From an uncultured Lachnospiraceae bacterium (GTDB taxonomy: Bacteria > Bacillota > Clostridia > Lachnospirales > Lachnospiraceae): a DNA stretch of 38,875 nucleotides. The notes under the pieces were generated by a model. The model saw nothing but the letters and a program-made list of their open reading frames with translations. It was not told the origin of the DNA and searched no databases. Of the stretch, positions 18,255 to 26,218 are shown one piece after another. Made by a program: the position numbers and the translations under genes. The DNA is taken from the NCBI GenBank assembly GCA_947648875.1, contig CANSPM010000037.1, forward strand, positions 1 through 38,875, given 5' to 3'. Numbering within the stretch: position 1 is the first letter of the stretch; each line of letters begins with the position of its first letter.

Positions 18255-20027
18255 ATGAACAAAAGGATTGCGGTGCTATCCAATGTAAATATGAGTTATG
18301 TGATCCGTCTGTTGAAAAAGGAGTATCAGGTCTGGGATGCGGAGGGATACGGCAATGAGCTGGGCACGCTGATGAACGGGCAGTCTTCCTACCATGCCTT
18401 TGCGCCGGAAATCACGTTTCTGATCATGGATCTGATGGAAGTGCTGGGACATAAAACGGATTTGCCGGAGTCCTGGCGTCGGGAGGCGGGAGAGATACGG
18501 GAAGAATCCGGAGGGGCAGATGCCGGGAAGCGGGAGGCCCACGCAAGAGAGGACGCGCCCGGCGGGACATCCCCGGATCGGGACAGCCTGTGCGTGGGGC
18601 TGCCGGTGCTGCGGGACTGGTTTACCCGGATGGACAGCTGTATTCTGCCGGGCCGTCTGTATTATCTTTCCGACGCTTGGCTCTGGGGGCCGGAGATCGG
18701 TGCCCTGCCGGAAACCTCTCTGGCCCAGCGGCTGGAGGAGCAGTGGCTACAAGGGCTTGCGTGGCTTGAGCAGCGCCATGAAAACGTTCGCATTTTCCCG
18801 TATCGGCAGATCATAGGTAAGTTGGGGGAGGAGAACAGTTTTTCCCTGAAAACCTGGTATCTGGGAAAGATTCTGCACACCGGTGAGGCGCAGAAAAGGC
18901 TGGCGGAGGAGATTGGCAGGCTGGTGGAGAAGGAAGCGGGAGTGCCGAAAAAGGTGCTGCTGGTGGACCTGGACAACACCCTGTGGGGCGGCCTGGCGGG
19001 GGAGCGGGACCACACGCCGCTGGAACTGTCGGAGGATCGTCAGGGCCTGGCCTACAAGAATGCCCAGAGGGTGCTGCGGCTGATGACGCAGGCCGGTGTG
19101 GTGCTGGGCATCGTGTCCAAGAACAATGAGGAGGATGCCCTGACTGTGATCCGGGAGCATCCCCACATGATTCTGCGGGAGGAGGATTTTGCCATAAGGC
19201 GGATCAACTGGCGTCCCAAGCATGAGAATATCCGGGAGATTGCAGACAGCCTGAATCTGGGGCTGGATTCCATGGTGTTCTGGGACGACAGTCCTGCGGA
19301 GAGGGAACTGGTCAGACAGATGCTTCCCCAGGTGGAGGTGCCCGATTTCCCCGAAAGTCCGGAGGAACTGGCTCCGGCCCTGACAAGGCTTTATAAAAAA
19401 TATTTCCAAAGGCCCCGTCTGACGGCGGAGGATCGGGAGAAGACAAGGCAATATGCCCAGAATGAGCAGCGAAACAGGCTGGAAGAGCAGGCGGCAGATT
19501 TTGGACAATATCTGCGGCAACTCCGGATTCGGGCGGAGGCGGTGTCTCCCCCGGCGCATATGGAGCGGTTGGTGCAGCTGGTGAACAAGACCAATCAGTT
19601 TAATCTGACCACCCTGCGGTTCAGCCTGGAGGAGATGCAGAGGATAGTGGCAAATGCTTCCCAAAAGGTGTATCTTTACAGGGTGGAGGACTGCTTTGGA
19701 GATTACGGTATTGTGTCGGCGGTCATTGTCAATCTGACGGGGGATGCGCCCCTGATCGAGGAGTGGGTGATGAGCTGCCGGGTTATGGGCAAGCAGGTGG
19801 AGGACGCGCTGCTGGCGCGTATAGAGACGGATTTGCTGGCAGCCGGCTATGAAAGGCTGCGGGGGCGCTATGTGCCCACCGCAAAAAACAAACCGGTGGA
19901 GCAGCTATATGACCGACTGGGATATGAGATGGTTTCCCGGAAGAGCGATGGAGAGAAGGAGTACTGTATTCGTCTGGAGGAGAGGCCGGCGAGAGCGGAT
20001 CATGTGACATGGATGGAACCTGCGTAA
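18255..20027 (+). CDS. FkbH-like HAD-IIIC protein (acyl loading of an ACP) with N- and C-terminal extensions
   Basis: FkbH proteins take a glyceryl-type group from a phosphorylated three-carbon donor, remove phosphate and load an ACP. This 590-residue protein has an N-terminal domain (about 1-220, start IAVLSNVNMSYVIRLLKK) of the kind found on long FkbH-like proteins. The HAD core follows, with VDLDNTLWGG (Asp238 and Asp240), IVSKNNEEDA, NWRPKHENI and FWDDSPAERE. A C-terminal GNAT-like region contains LVNKTNQFNLTT and ends near 580. An ACP gene follows within 150 bp and pseH after that. I infer that the pair prepares an ACP-bound acyl group for the sugar; the actual acid is unknown. ATG 18255 has AAGGAG 7 bp upstream. 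Confidence 0.82.
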   Translation: MNKRIAVLSNVNMSYVIRLLKKEYQVWDAEGYGNELGTLMNGQSSYHAFAPEITFLIMDLMEVLGHKTDLPESWRREAGEIREESGGADAGKREAHAREDAPGGTSPDRDSLCVGLPVLRDWFTRMDSCILPGRLYYLSDAWLWGPEIGALPETSLAQRLEEQWLQGLAWLEQRHENVRIFPYRQIIGKLGEENSFSLKTWYLGKILHTGEAQKRLAEEIGRLVEKEAGVPKKVLLVDLDNTLWGGLAGERDHTPLELSEDRQGLAYKNAQRVLRLMTQAGVVLGIVSKNNEEDALTVIREHPHMILREEDFAIRRINWRPKHENIREIADSLNLGLDSMVFWDDSPAERELVRQMLPQVEVPDFPESPEELAPALTRLYKKYFQRPRLTAEDREKTRQYAQNEQRNRLEEQAADFGQYLRQLRIRAEAVSPPAHMERLVQLVNKTNQFNLTTLRFSLEEMQRIVANASQKVYLYRVEDCFGDYGIVSAVIVNLTGDAPLIEEWVMSCRVMGKQVEDALLARIETDLLAAGYERLRGRYVPTAKNKPVEQLYDRLGYEMVSRKSDGEKEYCIRLEERPARADHVTWMEPA

Positions 20028-20176
20028 TAGTGTTTTTCGGGAATTTCCGGGAGATTTATCTCTGAAAAAGGAGTTCCCGGAACAGACAGGCACGCAGAAG
20101 TATGCGACGGAAAATGCCCGGGAAGAGGACTGCGCGCAGGCGTCAGATCTATGGAAACGGGCGGACAGGAGTAGGA

Positions 20177-20389
20177 ATGAAAGAGAGATTGATTGCGCTG
20201 ATTACGGAGATCTTGCAGGTGCCGGAGGGCACGGTGACGGAAAAAACGCTTATGGAGGATCTGGAGGCATGGGATTCTGTGGCCCAGGTCATGATTATAG
20301 GAGAAATGGAGACCAGGCTGGGCATCTCCGTGCCTCTTGAGGAGGCTATGGAGATGACAGGGGTGGCGGATTTTCTGGCGAGACTGTAG
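20177..20389 (+). CDS. Stand-alone acyl carrier protein
   Basis: The 70-residue acidic protein (MKERLIALITEILQV...) has the four-helix ACP pattern. Its phosphopantetheine attachment site is in the WDSVAQV segment at Ser34, and helix III continues with IGEMETRLGISVP. It is not next to fatty-acid synthesis genes; its neighbours are the FkbH-like gene and pseH. I infer that it carries the group loaded by the FkbH-like protein. ATG 20177 has CAGGAG about 5 bp upstream, and the longer reading frame from 20102 has no such site. The 149-bp gap before it holds no recognisable gene. It belongs to the FkbH-associated ACP type rather than a housekeeping AcpP. Confidence 0.88.
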   Translation: MKERLIALITEILQVPEGTVTEKTLMEDLEAWDSVAQVMIIGEMETRLGISVPLEEAMEMTGVADFLARL

Positions 20390-20431
20390 GCGGAATGATC
20401 GGCATGGTCTGTTTGAATGCGAGAGGTGGAT

Positions 20432-20980
20432 ATGAGTGTGACATTGCGTAAAATCCGGGAGACGGATCTGGAAAAAATCATGCGCTGGCGCATGGACCCC
20501 GAGATCACCCGGTATATGAACACAGACCCCCGGCTGACATTGGATGGGCAGAAAAAATGGTTTGCGGCTGTCCGGGAGAATCCCGACGTGCGCTACTGGA
20601 TGATTTTGGTGGACGGTCGGGAGGCCGGTGTCATCAACCTGACGGGTCTGAGCCGGGAGGATGGCGTGCTGGGCTGGGCCTATTATGTGGGGGAGAAGAA
20701 GCTGAGGAGTTTAAAGACGGCACTGTCGCTGGAGATGAGCCTGTATGATTACATTTTTGATACGCTGCGCAAGGAGGCGCTGATCAGCGATGTGTTTACC
20801 CTGAACAAAGGAGTGATCCAGCTGCATCTGCTTTGCGGATGTGAGATCGTGGAGGAGAAGAAGGCGCATATATGCAAAAACGGCGTATTTTATGATGTGA
20901 CTTTTATGCGGATGACCAGGGAGCGCTGGCAGCAGGTGCGCGCAGGAAAGAAATATGAAGCGATGATCTTTGAGGAGTAA
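20432..20980 (+). CDS. pseH: PseH-like GNAT N-acyltransferase
   Basis: PseH acetylates the 4-amino group of the PseC product using acetyl-CoA. This 182-residue protein begins VTLRKIRETDLEKIMRWRMDPEITRYM, the recognisable PseH/RimJ-like start, and later has GVINLTGL and GWAYYVGEKKLR, where the CoA-binding part lies. TLNKGVIQLHLLCGCEIVEEKK near the end is also PseH-like. It lies directly after the ACP gene, which raises the possibility that its acyl donor is an acyl-ACP instead of, or as well as, acetyl-CoA. ATG 20432 is preceded by GAGAGGTGG; ATG 20417 is in frame but less well placed. pseI follows after a 69-bp gap. Confidence 0.85.
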   Translation: MSVTLRKIRETDLEKIMRWRMDPEITRYMNTDPRLTLDGQKKWFAAVRENPDVRYWMILVDGREAGVINLTGLSREDGVLGWAYYVGEKKLRSLKTALSLEMSLYDYIFDTLRKEALISDVFTLNKGVIQLHLLCGCEIVEEKKAHICKNGVFYDVTFMRMTRERWQQVRAGKKYEAMIFEE

Positions 20981-21049
20981 GGGCCTGTAACGATTGGCGC
21001 TGGCAGTCAGTAAGGGCCGGACCTGTTAAGGGCGGAAGAGAGGATGGCT

Positions 21050-22105
21050 ATGGAAAAAGAAATCCGAATCGGTAATAAAGTGATCAGTGAGGATTCCCCC
21101 ACTTTTATCGTGGCGGAGATGTCCGGCAACCACAATATGGATTTTGACCGGGCGGTGGAGATCATGAAAGCGGCAAGAGAGGCGGGGGCGGATGCCGTCA
21201 AGATCCAGACCTACACTGCGGATACGATTACGCTGGACTGTGATGATCCCTGCTTTCAGATTACGCAGGGAACGCTGTGGGACGGTGTCACTCTGCACAA
21301 GCTGTACCAGACGGCCTACACGCCCTGGGAGTGGCAGCCCAGGCTCAAAAGAATGGCGGAGGATATGGGACTAATCCTCTTTTCCTCGCCGTTTGATTTC
21401 TCCAGTGTGGATTTTCTGGAGGAGATGGACGTGCCGGCTTACAAGATCGCATCCTTTGAGATTACGGATATTCCCCTGATCCGAAAGGTGGCCCGACTGG
21501 GCAAGCCGGTGATCCTGGCCACGGGCATCGCCCGGCTGGCAGATATTGAACTGGCTGTACAGACCTGCCGGGAGGAGGGAAATGAGCAGGTGCTGCTGCT
21601 GAAATGCTGCTCCGCCTATCCCACTCCTTACGAAGATGTGAATCTCCGCACCATTCCCAATCTGGCGGAGACTTTTCAATGCCTGGCGGGCCTGTCGGAC
21701 CACACCATGGGCACGGCGGTGGCCACTGGCGCAGTGGCTCTGGGGGCTAAGATGGTGGAAAAGCATATGACTCTGCGCAGAAGCGACGGAGGGCCCGACG
21801 CCGCGTTTTCCATGGAACCCCGGGAGCTTAAGGAGATGGTGGACAATATTCGCATCCTGGAAAAAGCGCTGGGAAAGGTGTCCTATGATCTGTCGGACAA
21901 GCAGGCCAGGGAGAGGGAGCACAGCCGTTCCCTGTTTGTGGCGCGGGATATGAAAGCCGGCGACATATTCACACCGGAGAATCTGCGTTCCGTCAGACCG
22001 GCGGACGGACTGCACACCAAGTACTATGAGGGGCTTCTGGGCAGGAAGATCACCCGGGACGCCAGGCTGGGGACTCCTCTGGCCTGGGATCTGGTGGGAG
22101 AATGA
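21050..22105 (+). CDS. pseI: PseI, pseudaminic acid synthase
   Basis: The enzyme condenses the 6-deoxy-diacetamido sugar released by PseG with phosphoenolpyruvate to give pseudaminic acid. The 351-residue protein has the NeuB-type barrel: FIVAEMSGNHNMDFDRA, DAVKIQTYTADT, LFSSPFDFSSVDFL, YKIASFE and LATGIA, then HTMGTAVATGAVALGAKMVEKH. A C-terminal SAF domain starts around SRSLFVARDMKAGD. The AEMSGNHN wording separates PseI from NeuB and LegI. ATG 21050 was chosen over 21044 because AAGAGAGG then sits 6 bp upstream rather than touching the start. pseG follows after about 100 bp. Confidence 0.93.
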   Translation: MEKEIRIGNKVISEDSPTFIVAEMSGNHNMDFDRAVEIMKAAREAGADAVKIQTYTADTITLDCDDPCFQITQGTLWDGVTLHKLYQTAYTPWEWQPRLKRMAEDMGLILFSSPFDFSSVDFLEEMDVPAYKIASFEITDIPLIRKVARLGKPVILATGIARLADIELAVQTCREEGNEQVLLLKCCSAYPTPYEDVNLRTIPNLAETFQCLAGLSDHTMGTAVATGAVALGAKMVEKHMTLRRSDGGPDAAFSMEPRELKEMVDNIRILEKALGKVSYDLSDKQAREREHSRSLFVARDMKAGDIFTPENLRSVRPADGLHTKYYEGLLGRKITRDARLGTPLAWDLVGE

Positions 22106-22206
22106 GACAGGGAGCCGCCTAAAGAGGCACATCGGCAGGCCGGAGTAAAAGGGAAGCTGTCCGGGTGAACCGGGCAGAAAGAGAAGGGCTGGGACAGGAG
22201 GAGACC

Positions 22207-23334
22207 ATGGGAGCGGGGGAAAAGGCGGAAATCGTGATCCGGGCGGACGGCAATGCGGAGATCGGCGCGGGACATCTGATGCGTTGCCTGACGATTGCGG
22301 AACAGGCGGGAGAGCGCGCCCATGTGGTCTTCTGGTGCGCGGATGAAGCGTCGGCGGCGCTGGTACAGGAAAGAGGATATGAGGCGCTGGTGCTGGGTAC
22401 GAATTATCAGGACATGGTATCGGAACTGCCCCGGCTGGAATACCTGGTCAAAGAGAGAGGGGGGCCAAGGATTATCCTGGTGGACAGCTATTTTGTCACG
22501 GCGGCGTATCTGCGTGCCTTAGGCGTTTATGGCGGTGTGTATCTGCTGGAGGATATGCCGGGACATATCTGGCCGGTGGCTGGGGTGATCAATTACAATG
22601 CCTTTGCCCAGAGGTCCGGCTATGAGGCGGTTTACGGGCAGTGTGGGGGAAATGGGTCCGCTCCGGATACAGGACAGAGAATTAAGCTGTTTGTTGGGGC
22701 ATCCTATGCGCCCATTCGTTCCCAGTTTACGGGATGGGATTATCCGGTGAAGGAACAGGTATGGGAACTGCTGCTTACTACAGGCGGGGGAGACGGGGAA
22801 AACATAGCGGGGAAAATTCTGGAGAGACTGGAAGATATGGAATGTAAGATTCATGTGGTGTCCGGTCCATATAATCCCCATGGAGCATGGCTCGCCGCTT
22901 ATGCCCTGGGGCATCCCCGGGTGACGGTTCATCAGCGGGTGGAGGAGATGGCCAGACTGATGCTGCAATGTGACCTGGCGGTCACGGCGGGGGGGACCAC
23001 CATATATGAGTTGTGTGCTCTGGGTGTGCCATTTGTGTGTTTTTCTTACGCGGAGAATCAGGAGGCGTTGACAGAATTTGTGGGAGGGCAGGGAATCGGC
23101 CTGTACGCGGGAAAATATCATCTGGAAGCGGCGGGGACGCTGGAAAAGATCGGGCAGCAGGCAAGGCGGGCTGCGGCGGATCAGGAACTGCGCCGGAAGA
23201 TGTCCCGGAAAGCAAGAATGCTGGTGGACGGCCATGGGGCTGCCCGGCTGGCGGATGTTCTGGTGGAGGCGTGGCATGAGCGCGCGGAAGATTTAAGGCC
23301 CTGCGCGACGGAAAATCCTGGGCGCGGTCTGTAA
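22207..23334 (+). CDS. pseG: PseG, UDP-2,4-diacetamido-2,4,6-trideoxy-beta-L-altropyranose hydrolase
   Basis: PseG removes UDP from the acetylated sugar nucleotide with inversion at C1 and hands the sugar to PseI. The 375-residue protein has a MurG-like two-domain fold. RADGNAEIGAGHLMRC at 12-27 contains the likely catalytic His23, TTGGGDGEN marks the second domain, and VTAGGTTIYELCALG with the following Glu forms the UDP-binding region. ATG 22207 has a strong CAGGAGGAG upstream, so the 14-residue longer reading from 22165 is unlikely. The C-terminal tail after MLVDGHGAARLADVL is short and unremarkable. Confidence 0.92.
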   Translation: MGAGEKAEIVIRADGNAEIGAGHLMRCLTIAEQAGERAHVVFWCADEASAALVQERGYEALVLGTNYQDMVSELPRLEYLVKERGGPRIILVDSYFVTAAYLRALGVYGGVYLLEDMPGHIWPVAGVINYNAFAQRSGYEAVYGQCGGNGSAPDTGQRIKLFVGASYAPIRSQFTGWDYPVKEQVWELLLTTGGGDGENIAGKILERLEDMECKIHVVSGPYNPHGAWLAAYALGHPRVTVHQRVEEMARLMLQCDLAVTAGGTTIYELCALGVPFVCFSYAENQEALTEFVGGQGIGLYAGKYHLEAAGTLEKIGQQARRAAADQELRRKMSRKARMLVDGHGAARLADVLVEAWHERAEDLRPCATENPGRGL

Positions 23335-23417
23335 AATATGTCCGAACCGCTATTCAGGGGAATCCCGTGCCGGAAAAGCGGGATATTATGACAGGAAGGA
23401 TATGGGGTGAGGACGGA

Positions 23418-24296
23418 TTGAAAGCGGAGAAGCAGGGAAACAGGAGGAAACAAAAGCTGATATATGGGATCTGCGGCATACTGCTGATGGGGATATTCTG
23501 TCCGTGGCTGCTTGGGGCCAGGCGTCCGAAGGATTTGCAGGCCCAGGTGCTGTTCATGGGAGACAGCATTATGGGACAGTGCCGGGACGAGACTTCCATA
23601 CCGTGGCTGGTGGCGGAACGGATGGGAGTGCCTGTGGTCAACGGCGATTTCGGCGGCACTACCATGAGTTTGCAGAACCGGGAGGGGCGGGATGCCTATT
23701 ATTGGGACGGGTTGTCCTTTTCGCAGCTAGCCAAGGCATTTGCGGCTCAGGATTTGGGGGGGCAGCAGACGATCCGCACTAAGAATTATGTCACAATGCA
23801 TTTCGGAGATATCGTGGATGAACTGGACAGGGTGAATTTTTCTTCGGTGGGGACACTGGTAGTCTGCTATGGGATGAACGACTATACCACCGGCAGTCCC
23901 ATCCGTAATCCGGAGGATTCCGAAGATGCCTATACCATGGAGGGAGCCATGCGCACGGGGATACGCTATTTGCGGCAGCGCTATCCAAAGCTGCGGATTG
24001 TCTTTGTGAGTCCCACCTATTGTTGGTGGTTTACGGACCGTGAGGGGAGTGTTGTGGACTTCTGCGAGAACCATGATTTTGGCGGAGGGCATCTGGAGGA
24101 GTATGTGGAGGCCCAGCGCAAGGTAGCCCGGGAGTGCGGTGTGGAGTTTCTGGACCTCTATCACGGGTATTATCCCAATGAAAAACTGGAGGACTGGCGA
24201 TTGTACACCGAGGACGGCATACATCCCAACGAGGCCGGGCGACAGAAGATAGCCGAGACCCTGGCTGCATATCTGCAAAACGAACAAGGAACTTAG
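23418..24296 (+). CDS. Second membrane-anchored SGNH hydrolase-like protein
   Basis: The 292-residue protein has one helix (about 14-31) and an outside SGNH domain. GDSIMG carries the probable nucleophile Ser50, GDFGGT the second block, YGMNDY the Asn154 block, and DGIHPNEAGR the Asp266 and His269 pair, so all catalytic blocks look complete. The SPTYCWW segment and LEEYVEAQRKVARE part are shared in pattern with the products of 2946 and 36813. It follows pseG directly, suggesting action on an acyl group of the pseudaminic-acid glycan, either as deacylase or as the outside transfer partner of an acyltransferase. TTG 23418 has GGTGAGGA upstream; ATG 23388 and GTG 23367 are in-frame alternatives. 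Confidence 0.82.
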   Translation: MKAEKQGNRRKQKLIYGICGILLMGIFCPWLLGARRPKDLQAQVLFMGDSIMGQCRDETSIPWLVAERMGVPVVNGDFGGTTMSLQNREGRDAYYWDGLSFSQLAKAFAAQDLGGQQTIRTKNYVTMHFGDIVDELDRVNFSSVGTLVVCYGMNDYTTGSPIRNPEDSEDAYTMEGAMRTGIRYLRQRYPKLRIVFVSPTYCWWFTDREGSVVDFCENHDFGGGHLEEYVEAQRKVARECGVEFLDLYHGYYPNEKLEDWRLYTEDGIHPNEAGRQKIAETLAAYLQNEQGT

Positions 24297-24417
24297 AACA
24301 GCATATGCCCGCACAGTGCGCGGATCTATATTCGGATGTCGGAGCGGTCCGACAGGGATCTGGGGAGGAGCGTACAGGAAGGGCAGATGCGGAACTCATA
24401 ATAGGAGAGCAAAAGAA

Positions 24418-25953
24418 TTGAAAAACCCTGCTGAGACGTGGAATTGTATATGCAAGCGCTGTAAAAAGGAATGGAAGCTGGCTTTTTGCAGCACATTTCT
24501 GGTGGGCATGCTCATACATATGCCCATTATGCTGCGGGACATTCCCAATCATGACGGACTGGCGAGCATGTATTTTGATCAGAACATGATAACTTCCGGC
24601 AGATGGTTTCTGACCGTGGCCTGTGGAGTTTCCTCTTACTTTACGCTGCCCTGGCTTATCGGTCTGCTGTCCATGCTGTATCTGGGCATCGCCGGTATAT
24701 TGCTGGTGGAATTTCTGGAGGTGAGGCAGGGCTGGGCGGTGGCAGTGATCGGCGGACTGCTGGCGGCATTTCCCTCCCTGGCATCCACATTCGCTTATGT
24801 GTTTACCATGGATGGCTATATGCTGGCAGTGCTGCTGGCGGTGCTGGCGGTGCTGCTTACCAAGAAGTATCGGCTGGGTTTCCTGCCGGGAGCACTGTGT
24901 CTGGCTTGCAGCCTGGGGATCTACCAGTCCTATCTGCCCTTTGCGGTGTTGCTTTGCATGTACGGCGTCTATATGATCGGGACATCGGAGGGCACTGTGG
25001 GGGATAAGGTCAAAAAAGGTCTTAACTATGTGTACATGGGGGGGCTGGGGCTGGTATCCTATTATGGAATCCTACAGGTTCTGCTGCGTATACAGGGAAA
25101 GAAACTGGCCTCTTACCAGGGGATCAGCGGTATGGGCAGCGCGCCCGGGAGAGGTCTGCTTCAAACCGTGGCGCATATGTACAGAGACTTTCTGGCCTTT
25201 ACGCTGAAAGGGAACATATTTATGAACAACCCTTTTGCCTGGGGAGCCATGGCTTTACTGGGGGTCTGTGCTCTGGCGGTGCTTGTTCATCTGTGCAGGG
25301 AGAAAAGATGGTGGAATAGTCTCTGGTTTTTCGCTGTGGCCGCAGTGACTATTGTGGGGCTGCCGCTGGCCATGAACCTGATTCTTGTCATTTCACCGGA
25401 TGTGACCTATCACTTGCTGATGCGTTATCAGTGGGTGTTGTTGCCCGTCTGTATGGTGGCGGCCGTCAGCCGTCACAGCGAGCGTCTGCCCTGGGCGGCG
25501 TGGATTGGCTTTCTGTGCGGTCTGGTGCTGGCATTCAACTATGGAGTGATGGACCAGATCGCCTATTCCAATCTGGAGAAAAAATATGAAAAAACCTATG
25601 CGTATTGTATTCGCCTTCTGGATCGGATCGAGCAGACGGAAGGATACTATCAGGGGATTCCCATCGCAATGATCGGCGTGGTGGGAGACAGGTCCTATCC
25701 GGTGACGGATATCACAGGGGACGTGACGGCGGGAATGATCGGTATGGGCGGCGACAGCTTGCTGTATACAGGGGCCAACTATCAGGCGTTTATTCAGAAC
25801 TACCTGGGAGCGACACTGAACATTCTGCCCCCGGAGGCCATGGAAGAGATGTACTACAGGGAAGCCTACCGGGAGATGGAAAGTTTTCCCGGCGCTGATT
25901 CCATTCGCGTTATGGACGGTGTTATGTATATCAAAACCGAAAACAGGGAGTAA
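24418..25953 (+). CDS. GtrII-like multi-pass membrane glucosyltransferase
   Basis: The 511-residue protein has a first helix near 20-40 followed by DIPNHDGLASMYFDQNMITSG (Asp46), then about ten helices and a soluble tail of about 110 residues. The HDG segment, the GRWFL segment and the layout match the GtrII family of O-antigen glucosyl transferases, which use undecaprenyl-phosphate glucose outside the membrane. A GtrB-type enzyme lies 265 bp downstream and another at 171, either of which could make its donor. TTG 24418 was chosen because AGGAGAG precedes it by about 9 bp; the longer ORF start at 24316 lacks an SD. It is the last gene before the terminator. The 121-bp gap before it holds no gene. 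Confidence 0.78.
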   Translation: MKNPAETWNCICKRCKKEWKLAFCSTFLVGMLIHMPIMLRDIPNHDGLASMYFDQNMITSGRWFLTVACGVSSYFTLPWLIGLLSMLYLGIAGILLVEFLEVRQGWAVAVIGGLLAAFPSLASTFAYVFTMDGYMLAVLLAVLAVLLTKKYRLGFLPGALCLACSLGIYQSYLPFAVLLCMYGVYMIGTSEGTVGDKVKKGLNYVYMGGLGLVSYYGILQVLLRIQGKKLASYQGISGMGSAPGRGLLQTVAHMYRDFLAFTLKGNIFMNNPFAWGAMALLGVCALAVLVHLCREKRWWNSLWFFAVAAVTIVGLPLAMNLILVISPDVTYHLLMRYQWVLLPVCMVAAVSRHSERLPWAAWIGFLCGLVLAFNYGVMDQIAYSNLEKKYEKTYAYCIRLLDRIEQTEGYYQGIPIAMIGVVGDRSYPVTDITGDVTAGMIGMGGDSLLYTGANYQAFIQNYLGATLNILPPEAMEEMYYREAYREMESFPGADSIRVMDGVMYIKTENRE

Positions 25954-25984
25954 GGACAAAGAAAATAAGTCGGTTAGCCTTGAG

Positions 25985-26012
25985 AGCCATCTGTAGACGC
26001 AGATGGCTTTTT
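25985..26012 (+). terminator. Intrinsic terminator of the pse operon
   Basis: A perfect 9-bp stem, AGCCATCTG (25985-25993) with CAGATGGCT (26000-26008), encloses a 6-base loop and is followed by TTTTT to 26012. It lies 32 bp after the stop of the GtrII-like gene. Confidence 0.92.
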
Positions 26013-26042
26013 ATGCATATTCATGTGAAAATGCGTCAAGGA

Positions 26043-26072
26043 TTCAAAGTAGAAGTACAGATTTTATATAAT
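26043..26072 (+). promoter_or_regulatory. Possible upstream promoter of the second operon
   Basis: A consensus TATAAT at 26067-26072 has TTCAAA at 26043-26048 with an 18-bp spacer. It would add about 70 bases of leader compared with the promoter at 26135. Confidence 0.4.
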
Positions 26073-26095
26073 ATGCGGAGCGCAATGTATGTTTA

Positions 26096-26110
26096 TTCCG
26101 GAATCCGGAA
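26096..26110. repeat. 15-bp perfect palindrome upstream of the second operon
   Basis: TTCCGGA, a central A, and TCCGGAA form a perfect inverted repeat. It lies between the two candidate promoters and 24 bp before the -35 at 26135, a reasonable place for a regulator to bind. No T-run follows, so it is not a terminator. Confidence 0.55.
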
Positions 26111-26134
26111 CTTCAAGCAATTCGTGATTTTAAT

Positions 26135-26163
26135 TTGACAAGCAACTTTCAAAATAGTAAACT
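26135..26163 (+). promoter_or_regulatory. Promoter of the second operon
   Basis: A perfect TTGACA (26135-26140) is followed after 17 bp by TAAACT (26158-26163), a four-of-six match. The predicted start near 26170 leaves about 50 bases before ATG 26219. The TTG at 26135 is part of this promoter and not a start codon. Confidence 0.6.
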
Positions 26164-26218
26164 ATATGATATGTTATTTACAAGATTTGCTACCATAACG
26201 CGAAAGGCGGGACAGAAC

